From NCBI GenBank assembly GCA_900318145.1, contig ONJM01000029.1, positions 1 to 57,541 of the forward strand: a stretch of DNA of 57,541 bases. Reading direction: 5' to 3'. Origin of the DNA: an uncultured Eubacteriales bacterium. GTDB taxonomy: Bacteria > Bacillota > Clostridia > Christensenellales > Aristaeellaceae. The notes under the pieces were generated by a model that saw only the letters and a list, made by a program, of their open reading frames with translations, was not told where the DNA came from and ran no database searches. Within the stretch, counting starts at the first letter, position 1; every line of letters begins with the position of its first letter. A program made the translations under genes and the position numbers. Shown here piece after piece: positions 17,871-27,941 of the stretch.

Positions 17871-18305
17871 ATGATGAACAGGTATGAAATGATCTACATC
17901 ATCGACACCGATCTGGAGGAAACGGCCCGGAAAGAGCTGATTGAAAAGGTTTCCGCCCTGATCGAAAGCAACGGTGGTGAGATCGAGAAGGTCGATGAAA
18001 CATGGGGCAAGCGCCGCCTGGCCTATGCGATCGACTACAAGACCGAAGGCTGGTACGTGCTGGTGACCTTCAAGGCCCCCGCCGAACTGCCCCGCGAGCT
18101 CGAGCGTAACCTGCAGATCAACGAGAGCGTGCTCCGTTATCTGGTGGTGAAGCTGGTGGAAAAGCGCTCCGCTGTCAAGCCCCGCGCCGTGAAACCCGCT
18201 CCCGTGGAAGCTCCTGCCGAGGAGCCCGCTCCCGCTGAGGAAGCCGCTCCCGCTGAAGAAGCTGCACCCGCCGAGGAAGCCGCTCCCGCTGCAGAGGAAG
18301 AGTAA
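17871..18305 (+). CDS. rpsF: 30S ribosomal protein S6 with repetitive acidic tail
   Basis: Ribosomal protein S6, which pairs with S18 on the small-subunit platform. Residues 1-95 are the standard fold (MNRYEMIYIIDTDLEE..., ERNLQINESVLRYLVVKL). The tail from about residue 105 to 144 is unusual: repeats of PAEEA/PAEEAA rich in Pro, Ala and Glu, encoded by near-identical 18-bp DNA repeats. AGGAGGTGA lies 7 nt before the ATG at 17871; a second Met follows at once. First gene of the conserved rpsF-ssb-rpsR operon. Confidence 0.96.
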   Translation: MMNRYEMIYIIDTDLEETARKELIEKVSALIESNGGEIEKVDETWGKRRLAYAIDYKTEGWYVLVTFKAPAELPRELERNLQINESVLRYLVVKLVEKRSAVKPRAVKPAPVEAPAEEPAPAEEAAPAEEAAPAEEAAPAAEEE

Positions 18306-18326
18306 TCGCTGAGAGGAGAGGAAAGC

Positions 18327-18758
18327 ATGAATAAGCTGACGATAATCGGCAACCTGACCCGTGATCCTGAACTGCGTACCACATCCACCGGCGTCAATGT
18401 ATGCGACTTTACCGTTGCGGTAAACCGCAGGCAGCGCCGCGACGCCCAGAACGGCCAGCCGGAAGCGGATTTCTTCCGCGTATCCGCGTGGCGTGAACGG
18501 GGCGAGCTTTGCGCCAAATTCCTGGCGAAGGGCCGGAAGGTTTGTGTGGTCGGGCCGGTCAGCGTCCGGACTTATACAGGCAACGACGGGCAGACCCGCG
18601 CAAGCCTGGAAGTGACGGCTGATGAAGTGGAATTCCTTTCTTCCCGGAGTGATGCGGAAGCATCCGGCAGCTACAGTTCTGCCGCTTCCGAAACTCCCTC
18701 CGCAGAACCCCAGGCAGCCAGCTTCACTGCGGTGGAGACTGACGAACTGCCTTTCTAA
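18327..18758 (+). CDS. ssb: single-stranded DNA-binding protein
   Basis: SSB of 143 residues, coating single-stranded DNA in replication and repair. The OB fold spans residues 1-108 (NKLTIIGNLTRDPELR, VNRRQRR, VVGPVSVRTYTGNDGQTRASLEVTADEVEFL). A short Ser/Ala-rich linker follows, then the conserved acidic tip ending DELPF, which binds partner proteins such as RecO. It lies between rpsF and rpsR with short gaps and AGGAG-type sites, the common Firmicute arrangement. Confidence 0.96.
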   Translation: MNKLTIIGNLTRDPELRTTSTGVNVCDFTVAVNRRQRRDAQNGQPEADFFRVSAWRERGELCAKFLAKGRKVCVVGPVSVRTYTGNDGQTRASLEVTADEVEFLSSRSDAEASGSYSSAASETPSAEPQAASFTAVETDELPF

Positions 18759-18783
18759 CGCTGAGTAAGGAGGTAAAAGCCCC

Positions 18784-19041
18784 ATGTCTGAAGATCGTGG
18801 CGAAAGAAGGCCGCGCCCCCGCGGAGGACGCCGTCCCCGCCGGAAGGTCTGCACCTTCTGTGTCGATAAGATTGAATACATCGACTATAAGGATATCAAT
18901 CGCCTTCGCCGTTTCACCAATGAGCGCGGCAAGATTCTGCCCCGCCGGATGAGCGGCAACTGTGCCAAGCATCAGCGTCAGCTGAGCGAGGCCATCAAGC
19001 GCGCACGTGCCATCGCGCTGATGCCCTACACAGTGGATTAA
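18784..19041 (+). CDS. rpsR: 30S ribosomal protein S18 (zinc-binding C+ form)
   Basis: Ribosomal protein S18 of 85 residues, partner of S6 in the platform. A basic N-terminus ([14 protein letters not shown]) precedes the conserved core [21 protein letters not shown]. The cysteine pair CTFC and the later CAKHQRQ provide a C+ zinc site, which zinc-starved paralogues lack. AGGAGGT lies just before the ATG. The operon ends here with a terminator at 19057-19084. Confidence 0.96.
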   Translation: MSEDRGERRPRPRGGRRPRRKVCTFCVDKIEYIDYKDINRLRRFTNERGKILPRRMSGNCAKHQRQLSEAIKRARAIALMPYTVD

Positions 19042-19056
19042 TTCACGAGCAAAGCT

Positions 19057-19084
19057 GCTCCGGGAAACCGGGGCGGTTTTTTTT
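19057..19084 (+). terminator. terminator of rpsF-ssb-rpsR operon
   Basis: A 7-bp GC-rich stem (19057-19063 with 19068-19074, one G-U pair) with a GAAA-type loop, followed by an eight-T run. Confidence 0.88.
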
Positions 19085-19212
19085 ATGTCCGCGGGCCGGA
19101 AAAATGTGACCTATATATTTGGAAATATATGGTACAAAAGTAAATCTTATTCCAGATATTACCATCTGTAGTATGAAATATGAAAAAAATACGTCAAAAC
19201 CACAATATTTTG

Positions 19213-19240
19213 TTGTTTTTTCTGTATTTTTTTGTATAAT
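19213..19240 (+). promoter_or_regulatory. promoter of the adhesin gene
   Basis: Within an A/T-rich 260-bp gap, TTGTTT (19213-19218), a 16-bp spacer and TATAAT (19235-19240) lie 61 bp before the GTG start. T-tracts around it may bend the DNA. Confidence 0.6.
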
Positions 19241-19300
19241 ACATTATGGCTTGATGTATGTGTTGCTGAAATAAGCATTTCAAATATGGGAGGAATCATC

Positions 19301-22273
19301 GTGAAGAATCTGCGGAAATGGACAAGAAGACTGATGCTGGGTTTGATCCTTGTCTCTATGCTGGCAGGCTGCCTGTTTGCAGCCGGCGCAGCTGCAGAAA
19401 ATCCCACACCGGTTATTCCCGAACACTCCAAAACGGCGAATGCTAATGGTGACGGGACGTATACACTTGAACTGACCGTAACGGGAGACGCCAACACAAA
19501 GGTTGAAACGGCAGCGAACGTTAACGTGTTGATTGTATACGACGTATCGTCGAGTATGACCAGCAACAACGTTGCGACCAGACCCGATCGTAACCGTGCG
19601 GATTACGCAGAAGACGTCATGCACTCTTTTATTGAGGGTTTGAGTGGATACCAGAATCAATCGGATCCCAGCAACATACAGGTTGCTGTGGTGACTTTCG
19701 GGCGAACTGCGAGCGGCGTACAGACATGGACTTCTGATCTGACAGGCGGCAGCAGTGGCGCAAACCGTTTCTTCGATGATGGTGTGGACGGCCAATGGAC
19801 CGTATCCAATGGTTATGAAGGAAATAACGGTACCAACTGGGAAGCGGCCCTGCAGCAGGCACAGACTTATCTCAGCGCGTTGGACACAGCTGGAGATACC
19901 GATCCGACCTTCGTGATCCTGGTTACGGACGGTGCCTGCACATCGGACGGTGACGGCTCTTACTCAATATATCCGGGTGGGATCCATGTGTGGACCGATT
20001 TCCAAAGGTTTTATGAGTCAGCCACGGACGAAGCCCTTGCAATCGCATCCCGGGATAACACCAGCCTCTATGGCATTTATGCATACGGACAGGAAGCCGA
20101 CCTTCTGGATGATTTGATCTATTATGCCAGCAACGGTTCGGACCGGCCGGGCATGAACGGAGATACGGTTACTGATACGCCAAACTATTTCAACGCGAAT
20201 AACACTGCGGCTCTGAATGCAGCGATCGAGTCCATTTTCCAGAAGATTGTCCAGGCTCTCGGTATTTCCTCCGTCGCCATCAGCGACGGCACCACGAACC
20301 AGGTTGCTACTTCCTCAGGCGGTATCGCTGAACTGCTGGAAGTTGACGAAGGTTCATACAAGTACTGGATTTCTATCCCTGTAATCGGAGGCCAGTTTAA
20401 GCGGGTTGATCTTACAACCGGTGATGAAGTAACCTACACCGTCACTGATAACGGGAACGGCACGAGCACGGTAACATGGGGAAGCAACAGTGTAACCGTC
20501 AATGGTTCAGTCTCCGGCGGACAGCTCAAGTATCAATGGACAGCAGCGAACGCGTTATATAATTACGCTCCTCCTGCCGCTCATCTGACAAACGGCGCGG
20601 TTGACTGGGATCTGTCGTCTGTAGGAACGCTGCTGAATGGCGTTACCTATTCCGTCACGTTTACGGTCTATCCCAGCCAGACGACCCTGGACTATGTCGC
20701 TGACATCATGAACGGCCAGCCGATTGCAGACGGAAATATCAGTCAGTATATTCATGAAGATGGTACACTTGAAACCAATACCACCGCAACGCTTGACTAT
20801 GAAGATACACGTACGGGATATAAGGGGCATGAAGAATACGACAATCCACCGCCTGTTGAAAGTACTGCTGTGGAACTGCTTACGGTATCCAAACAGTGGG
20901 AAAATGAACTTGACACCAGACCGAAACAACCGGTAACACTTGCTGTGCTCCGTGACGAAACGGATAATCCTTATACTGTTACCCTTTCAGATGAGAATGG
21001 ATGGTCAAGCACCGTATACATTTCTATCGGTATTATGGGAGGAAGCCAGCCGCTGCCCGGTGCGGAAGGGCATGACTTTACATTCTCCGAACCCGAGGAT
21101 CTGACATACCATTGGGAACTGGATGTTCCGGTTGTTCATCCGATGCTCATCGGCGAGGATGTGACCATGCTGATTAAGGAGGATGACAAGCATCCTGTTC
21201 CTGACGGCGCAACGACTTACACATTTAATAATGCGACATATTATGTCGGCGAGGTCGGACCGGCAGCGCTTACTGCCACCAACTACCGTCGTTCCAGCCT
21301 TAACATCGTAAAGGCTGTTGTGGGGGATGATGCGCCAGAGGACGCTGTATTTCCGTTTACTTTGAACGTAATCGATTCCATGGCTCCGGAAGAAAAACCA
21401 TCAGAAGAGGACGATCCGGATCATAATTCTGACTGGTGGGTTTGGATTTCGGTTCAGGACGGAGATGGAAATGCTGTTCCAGACGCCGTGGTATCCGGAG
21501 CTGAGCAGGAGCATCCGGAAGCACCTAACGGCTGGTATTACGGGGAAACTGGCAAAGACATTGTATTGAATATAAAGAAAGGTTATTCTGTTCGTTTAGG
21601 CAACTTGCCTTCCGGATCGACATATACCATTACAGAGGGAGATCTTGATCCAAGCTCAGGTTTTGTCTTTACAAGTTCTGTACTGACAATTACAGACGGA
21701 ACAGGAAGCGATTCCACCTTCAGCGGCAATCAGGTAACTACCGGTACAATTGAATCGAGCAATACGGAGTATACTGTTACATATACGAATACATATAAAA
21801 AAGCAAATATCACGATTGAGATTACGAAAGAACTCGCAGGAACGACAGTATGGCCGAACGGAAAGACGCTGACATTCGCTCTGACCGGAAGTACAGGCGC
21901 TCCGATGCCAGAGACCGTATCAATGACCGTGACTGCAGAAGGTACGGTGAGCTTCGGACCGATCGAATATGTTACGGCTGACGTAGGTAAAACTTATACC
22001 TATACGATCAGTGAAGGAGCCGGTTTCGGAACAGGCTGGACGTCTTCCGGTAACGTTACCGTGGCTGTGGCAATTACCCAGAACACAGATGGCACATTGA
22101 AGGCTACGCCGACGTATACGCCGACGAACAGTACGATCACGAACACGTACCATGCGTCAAAGGAACTGACGCTGACGGTGACGAAAGCGCTGGCCGGAAC
22201 GACATGGCCGGAAGGCAAGACGCTGGAGAAGGGAATAAGGCCCCAATGCCCACAACCACGACAGCGACGCTGA
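19301..22273 (+). CDS. giant VWA/isopeptide-repeat adhesin, 5' part (frameshifted)
   Basis: N-terminal 990 residues of a cell-wall-anchored surface protein. GTG at 19301 follows GGGAGG at 19288-19293 and opens a signal peptide (KNLRKWTRRLMLGLILVSMLAG...AAAEN). A von Willebrand A domain follows (about residues 60-330) with the metal site DVSSSM, as in pilus-tip adhesins. Then come Cna_B-like beta domains (KQWENELDTRPKQPVTLAVL..., LNIVKAVVGDDAPEDAVFPFTL) and the first isopeptide-type repeats. Reading frame is lost at about 22225 inside repeat 2, adding 16 unrelated residues before a stop. If real, the product is secreted without an anchor. Confidence 0.85.
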   Translation: MKNLRKWTRRLMLGLILVSMLAGCLFAAGAAAENPTPVIPEHSKTANANGDGTYTLELTVTGDANTKVETAANVNVLIVYDVSSSMTSNNVATRPDRNRADYAEDVMHSFIEGLSGYQNQSDPSNIQVAVVTFGRTASGVQTWTSDLTGGSSGANRFFDDGVDGQWTVSNGYEGNNGTNWEAALQQAQTYLSALDTAGDTDPTFVILVTDGACTSDGDGSYSIYPGGIHVWTDFQRFYESATDEALAIASRDNTSLYGIYAYGQEADLLDDLIYYASNGSDRPGMNGDTVTDTPNYFNANNTAALNAAIESIFQKIVQALGISSVAISDGTTNQVATSSGGIAELLEVDEGSYKYWISIPVIGGQFKRVDLTTGDEVTYTVTDNGNGTSTVTWGSNSVTVNGSVSGGQLKYQWTAANALYNYAPPAAHLTNGAVDWDLSSVGTLLNGVTYSVTFTVYPSQTTLDYVADIMNGQPIADGNISQYIHEDGTLETNTTATLDYEDTRTGYKGHEEYDNPPPVESTAVELLTVSKQWENELDTRPKQPVTLAVLRDETDNPYTVTLSDENGWSSTVYISIGIMGGSQPLPGAEGHDFTFSEPEDLTYHWELDVPVVHPMLIGEDVTMLIKEDDKHPVPDGATTYTFNNATYYVGEVGPAALTATNYRRSSLNIVKAVVGDDAPEDAVFPFTLNVIDSMAPEEKPSEEDDPDHNSDWWVWISVQDGDGNAVPDAVVSGAEQEHPEAPNGWYYGETGKDIVLNIKKGYSVRLGNLPSGSTYTITEGDLDPSSGFVFTSSVLTITDGTGSDSTFSGNQVTTGTIESSNTEYTVTYTNTYKKANITIEITKELAGTTVWPNGKTLTFALTGSTGAPMPETVSMTVTAEGTVSFGPIEYVTADVGKTYTYTISEGAGFGTGWTSSGNVTVAVAITQNTDGTLKATPTYTPTNSTITNTYHASKELTLTVTKALAGTTWPEGKTLEKGIRPQCPQPRQRR

Positions 22274-25200
22274 CGGAAGAGGGCAGCGTAACCTTCGGGC
22301 CGATCAAGTATACGGAAGCGGACATCGACCAGACATACAACTATACAATTTCCGAAGACGGTTTCGGGACCGGCTGGACCGGCGGCAGCGTGGCGGTAGC
22401 GGTGACTGTGGAGGACCTGGGAGGCGGCAACCTGAAGGTAACGCCTGTATACACGCCTGAAAACAGTACGATCACGAACACGTACCATGCGTCAAAGGAA
22501 CTGACGCTGACGATTACCAATACGTACAAGGCGAGCGGCGAAGCCACGCTGGAGATCACAAAAGCGCTGGCCGGAACGACATGGCCGGAAGGCGCGGTGC
22601 TGACATTTACGCTGGACAAGACTGGGGATGCCCCGATGCCGAAGGTCACGGAAGTGGAACTGACGGCAGCGGGCAAGGTCAGCTTCGGGCCGATTGAATA
22701 CGACGAGTCTGACATCGGCGCGACCTATACCTACACAATCAGCGAGGACGGCTTCGGAACAGGCTGGACGCCGTCGGGCGACGTAACGGCAGAAGTAACG
22801 GTAACAGACTTGGGCGGCGGCAAGCTGGATGCAGCTGTTGCGTATACGCCGAAAGATCAGACGATTACCAATACGTACAAAGCGAGCGGCGAAACTACGC
22901 TGGAGATAACGAAGGCACTGGCTGGAGCGAAATGGCCGGAAGGGAAGACTCTGACGCTGACGCTGACGGGAACGGGAGCCGCTCCGATGCCGAAAACCAC
23001 AACGGTGACGCTGACAGCTGCCGGTAAGGCGGAGTTCGGGCCGATTGACTATGATGAATCGGATATCGGCAAGATCTATACCTACACGATCAGTGAAGAC
23101 GGCTTCGGCGGAGCGTGGTCCGGATCCGGCGACATCACCGTGGATGTGGAAGTAACGGACAACGGTGACGGCACCCTGACTGTAACGCCAACATATTCGC
23201 CAAAGAGTCAGAAGATCACCAATACCTATAAGGCAAAAGGCGAAGTCACGCTGGAAGTGACGAAGGTGCTTGAAGGCGCGGAATGGCCGGAAGGCGCGGT
23301 CCTGACCCTGACGCTGACAGGAGACGGGGATGTCCCGGTACCTGCGGTGACGGAAATTACGCTGACCGAAGCCGGTACGGCGTCCTTCGGACCGATCCGG
23401 TACGACGAGCTGGATGCCGGCGAAACCTATACCTATACGATTCATGAGGACGGCTTCGGCAAAGGCTGGATTTCGTCCGGTGATGTCACCGTGGATGTGA
23501 AGATCGAGGACAACGGCGACGGAACGCTGACGGTGACGCCCACCTATACGCCGGAAGAACAGACGATCACCAATACATATACGGCGGACGGAAAAATAAC
23601 ACTGGAAGTGACGAAGGCGCTGGCGGGAGCCGGCTGGCCGGAAGGCGCGGAACTGACGGTGACGCTGACGGGAGCCGATGGCGCCCCGATGCCCGAGACC
23701 GCGGAAGTTACCCTGACCGAAGCCGGCAAGGCGAAATTCGGACCCATCCAGTATGCTGAATCCGACGCGGGCCGGACCTACACCTACACGATCCATGAGG
23801 ACGGCTTCGGAGACGGCTGGACCGGATCCGGTGACGTCACTGTGGAAGTGAAGGTTGAGGACAACGGCGACGGAACGCTGACGGTAACGCCCGTGTATAC
23901 ACCGGAAAGCCGGAAGATCACCAATACCTATGAAGCCGAAGGCGAAGTCACGCTGGAGATAACGAAAGTTCTGGAAGGCGCGGATTGGCCGGAAGGCGCG
24001 GTTCTGACGTTCACGCTGACGGGAGACGGAGACGTTCCGATGCCCGCGGTCACAACCGTGACCCTGACCGAAGCCGGTACGGCGTCCTTCGGACCGATCC
24101 GGTATGACGAGCTCGATATCGGCGAAACCTACACCTACACGATTCATGAAGACGGTTTCGGCAAAGGCTGGGCTTCGTCCGGCGATGTCACCGCGGAAGT
24201 GAAGATTGAGGACAACGGCGACGGCACCCTGAAAGTAACGCCGACCTATACGCCGGAAGAACAGACGATTACCAATACATATACGGCGGACGGGAAAATT
24301 ACGCTGGAAGTGACGAAGGCGCTGGCGGGAGCCGGCTGGCCGGAAGGCGCGGGACTGACGGTAACGCTGACGGGAGACGAGGGCGCTCCGATGCCCGAGA
24401 CCACGGAAGTAATCCTGACCGAAGCCGGCAAGGCGAAATTCGGGCCGATCCAGTATGCCGCGTCCGACGCTGGCCGGACCTACACCTATACGATCCATGA
24501 AGATGGCTTCGGGGACGGCTGGACCGGATCCGGCGACGTCACCGTGGAAGTGAAGGTTGTGGACAATGGTGACGGTACGCTGACGGTAACGCCCGCGTAT
24601 ACACCGGAAAGCCGGAAGATCACCAATACATATGAAGCGGAAGGCGAAGTCACGCTGGAAGTGACGAAGGCGCTGGCAGGAACGGGCTGGCCGGAGGGCG
24701 AGACCCTGACGCTGACGCTGACGGGAGACGGGGATGTCCCGCTGCCTGCGGAGACGGTCGTGACACTGACCAAAGCCGGCAAGGCGACATTCGGGCCCAT
24801 CCGGTATGACGAGCTGGATATCGGCGAAACCTATACCTACACGATTACGGAAGACGGGTTCGGCAGCGGCTGGACACCGTCCGGCCCTGTAACCGTGAAG
24901 GTGAAGATCGAGGACAACGGGGACGGTACCCTGACGGTCACACCCACGTATTCACCCGCGAACGGAAGGATCACCAACACCTATACGGCCTCAGGAAAGA
25001 TCACCCTGGAAGCGGAGAAAGTGCTTGCGAACGGCGCGGAATGGCCGGAAGGCGCGGTGCTGACGGTGACGCTGGCGGGAGAAGGGGAAGCCCCGATGCC
25101 CGTGACGACGGAAGCGACGCTGACCGCAGCCGGCAAGGTGACCTTCGGACCCATCCCGTATGACGCGTCCGATATTGGGCAGACCTACACCTACACGATT

Positions 25201-26395
25201 CATGAGGACGGCTTCGGCGACGGATGGGACAGCACCGGCGATATCACCGTAACGGTGAAGGTAACCGACAACGGCGACGGCACCCTGTCTGTCACACCCA
25301 CCTATTCCCCCGCGGACCGGAAGATTGTCAATACCTACGCGGCGGAAGGCGAAACCACGCTGGAAATGACGAAAGCCCTGGCTGGCGCGGAATGGCCGGA
25401 AGGCGCGGAGCTGACGCTGACGCTGACGGGAGAAGAAGGCGCTCCGATGCCCGAAACCGCGGAAGTAACGCTGACAGAAGCCGGCAAGGCGGAATTCGGA
25501 CCGATCCGGTACGACGCGTTCGACATCGGGAAGACCTACACCTATACGATCACTGAAAGCGGCTTCGGGGACGGCTGGACCGGCTCCGGCGATATTACCG
25601 TGACGGTGTCCGTGGAGGACAACGGCGATGGTACGCTGACGGTCACTCCCGCCTATTCACCCGAAGACGGGACGATCACCAATACCTACGAAGCCGAAGG
25701 GGAAGCCACGCTGGAAGTGACAAAGGCGCTGGAAGGCGCGGAATGGCCGGAAGGCACAACCCTGACGCTGAAACTGACGGGAGAAGAAGGCGCCCCGATG
25801 CCTGAGAGCGCGGAAGTGACCCTGACCGCGGCCGGTACGGCGGGCTTCGGTCCGATCCTGTACAGCGAAGCTGACGCGGGTCAGACCTACACCTACACGA
25901 TCAGCGAGGACGGCTTCGGGGACGGCTGGACCGGCTCCGGCGACATCACCGTGACAGTGTCCGTGGAAGACAACGGCGACGGCACCCTGACGGTAACACC
26001 GGCCTACTCACCCGAAGATCAGACGGTTACCAATACCTATAAGGCGGAGGGATCGGTCGAACTCCAGATTACGAAGAAGATCTCAGGAGCTAAGTGGCCG
26101 TCCGGCAAGAAGCTGGTCTTCACCCTGTCCGGCGGCGAAGACAGCCCGATGCCCGAGAAGACGACGGTGACCATGAAGGCGGTCGGCACCGGCACCTTCG
26201 GAGCCATCACCTTTGACGAGAGCGACATCGGAAAGACCTATAGCTACACCATTGAAGAGACAACCGAATTCGGCGGCTACTGGGTCTGCTCCGGCAACGT
26301 CACCGCGACGGTGGAAGTTCTCGACAACGGAGACGGTACGCTGACGCCGAAGGTCACCTACTCGCCCGAGAACAAGACGATTACCAATACCTATG
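21800..26395 (+). repeat. 13 tandem ~117-residue (351-bp) Spy0128-like repeats
   Basis: Each unit runs from an (L)E(I/V)TKxLxGxxWPEG start through PMP, FGPI, (T)YTYTI(S/H)EDGFG and NGDGTL to TITNTY. The TK lysine, the E of the (S/H)ED motif and the N of ITNTY sit where the Lys-Glu-Asn isopeptide triad lies in streptococcal pilin repeats. Units 5-6 and 7-8 form a tandem duplication with a 702-bp period (23241 matches 23943). Between units 2 and 3 an extra HASKELTLTITNTY segment suggests an old unequal exchange. Confidence 0.85.
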
Positions 26396-26823
26396 ACGCG
26401 CCGCCGCCCCCGCCGAGGGATTACAAGTTCACCTTCTACAAAGTCTGGGAAGGCGGCTATGAGAACGACCTGACCTGGACGTTCTACAGCAGCGATGGCA
26501 CCGTCGTGCACAAGCGCTTCAGCAGGAGCGAAATTGAAAAGCAGCGGAAGTATAAGTACACCGGTTACTTCACGTATGATCCGGAAGGGTACTACATCAT
26601 TGAAAATGTACCGGAAGGATATTCCGTGCGGTATGAGAATGTCGGCGCCTACGCGGGCGTAACGGACCGCCTGCACAACGGCGGAACGATGATCAACAAC
26701 AAGATACCGAAGACCGGGGATAATTCCAACCTGCTGCTGTGGTCTGTGATGGCTCTGTCCGGCCTGGCTGTTGCCGGCGGCGCGGCGGTCCTGACCAGAA
26801 AGAAGAAGGTGCGGAAGCACTGA
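22204..26823 (+). pseudogene. giant adhesin, 3' part: repeats, Cna_B domain and IPKTG wall anchor
   Basis: Continues the adhesin in another frame; homology resumes at about 22225 with EGNKAPMP. No ribosome binding site or signal peptide supports separate translation from the first ATG. It encodes the rest of repeat 2 and repeats 3-13, a proline hinge (DAPPPPPRD), a Cna_B-like domain (YKFTFYKVWEGGYENDLTWTF) and a sorting signal: IPKTGD, a membrane segment (LLLWSVMALSGLAVAGGAAVL) and TRKKKVRKH. The joined protein would have about 2500 residues. Either the gene is inactive or phase-variable, or repeat collapse in the assembly removed bases. Confidence 0.8.
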
Positions 26824-26866
26824 CTGAAGCACGCGAGGAAGCGCTGACCCATTGAAAAAACAGGAA

Positions 26867-26901
26867 GACATGCCATATCAGTTTATCTGACGTGGCATGT
26901 C
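26867..26901 (+). terminator. hairpin between adhesin and sortase genes
   Basis: GACATGCCA (26867-26875) pairs with TGGCATGTC (26893-26901); TCAG/CTGA extends the stem across a 2-nt mismatch. Only a short TTT follows, so it may attenuate rather than end transcription and lower sortase relative to adhesin. Confidence 0.55.
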
Positions 26902-26921
26902 TTTCTGAGGACGGAGAATCA

Positions 26922-27929
26922 ATGTATACCAGACTCTGGAACCGGATGGTGGATTTCCTGCATATGCTGTACAGGCGCCGCCGGCTGATTCTGATCCTGG
27001 CCGGACTGGCGGTTGCCGCCTTCGGCCTGGCAAAGCTGATCGGATACTTTGGCGACATGGTTTCCTCCCGGAATACAGACGAGGAAATCCGCCGGATCTA
27101 TTACGCCGGCGTGACGGAAACGCCGGTTTCTGAAACGGCGGCGGCCGGCACGCCGGAACCGGTCCTGAACCCGGAAACACCCGAACTGGCCCCGATCCCG
27201 GAAACACCTGAACCGACACGGATCCCGGAGACGCCGGAACCCGCTGCGGCCGCCATGCCGGAACCGGTCCGGCGCCTGGCCGCTGTTGGTTATCCGGGCA
27301 ATCCTGACCTGAAGATCGACAACCGGTTCAGGTACCTGCGGGCGGAAAGCAAATACATTACCGGCTGGTTGAATATAGACCGGTTGATCGACGAGGCGGT
27401 CGTGCAGCGGGATAACATCTTTTACCTGAATCATGATGTGTACGGCAGTGAAAACGTGAACGGGGCGGTCTTTCTGGATGCCGGGACCAGCCTGCAGACG
27501 CAGCCTTTCGCCTACCTGCTGTACGGGCACAACATGAAGACCGGGGAAAAGTTCGGCTGCCTGCGGAACTATGAGAACACCTCCTTTTACCATTCCAACC
27601 CGTTTATTTCCTTTGAAACCATATATGAAAGCGGCCGGTATGTCATTTTTTCCGTGGGAAACATCAGCATAGACAAAAACGATCCGAACTACGCGGACCT
27701 GTATGCCCTGATCCACCCGGAAATCGACGCACGGCAGGAAGCGATTGACGCACTGAAAAAGGCCTCCCTGTACAACTGCACGGTGGACGTACAGCCGGAA
27801 GACCAGTTTCTGCTCCTGATCACCTGCGTGGCAAGTGACGAGGAGCGGCGTGTGGTATCGGCGCGGCGGGTGCGCGCCGGAGAAAATGAGGAAGAACTGA
27901 AGAATCAGATCCGGATGAGCGGAAAATAA
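26922..27929 (+). CDS. class B sortase
   Basis: Membrane-bound transpeptidase of 335 residues that would cut the adhesin at IPKTG and join it to the wall. A membrane anchor lies near residues 20-45 (LILILAGLAVAAFGLAKLIGYF). A Pro/Glu/Thr-rich linker made of PETPEP-type repeats follows (about 65-115), then the sortase barrel. Catalytic His203 is in YGHNMK, Cys302 in LLLITCVAS, and an Arg follows in the ERRVVSARR segment. The insert between His and Cys and its overall pattern point to class B. GGAG precedes the ATG at 26922. It is placed directly after its likely substrate. Confidence 0.88.
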   Translation: MYTRLWNRMVDFLHMLYRRRRLILILAGLAVAAFGLAKLIGYFGDMVSSRNTDEEIRRIYYAGVTETPVSETAAAGTPEPVLNPETPELAPIPETPEPTRIPETPEPAAAAMPEPVRRLAAVGYPGNPDLKIDNRFRYLRAESKYITGWLNIDRLIDEAVVQRDNIFYLNHDVYGSENVNGAVFLDAGTSLQTQPFAYLLYGHNMKTGEKFGCLRNYENTSFYHSNPFISFETIYESGRYVIFSVGNISIDKNDPNYADLYALIHPEIDARQEAIDALKKASLYNCTVDVQPEDQFLLLITCVASDEERRVVSARRVRAGENEEELKNQIRMSGK

Positions 27930-27941
27930 TCCGCGTTCAGG

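Noticed and set aside
16671-18881. A 736-codon minus-strand frame covering rpsF and ssb
   Set aside because: The upstream part is a shadow of the rpsF operon; the real transporter starts at 17654 behind its own promoter.
22492-24498. A 668-codon minus-strand frame within the adhesin repeats
   Set aside because: Repeat DNA with few stops yields long antisense frames; no ribosome binding site, promoter or domain supports it.
21800-26395. A CRISPR-like array
   Set aside because: The regular repeats are 351-bp protein-coding units, not short repeats with unique spacers, and no cas genes are present.
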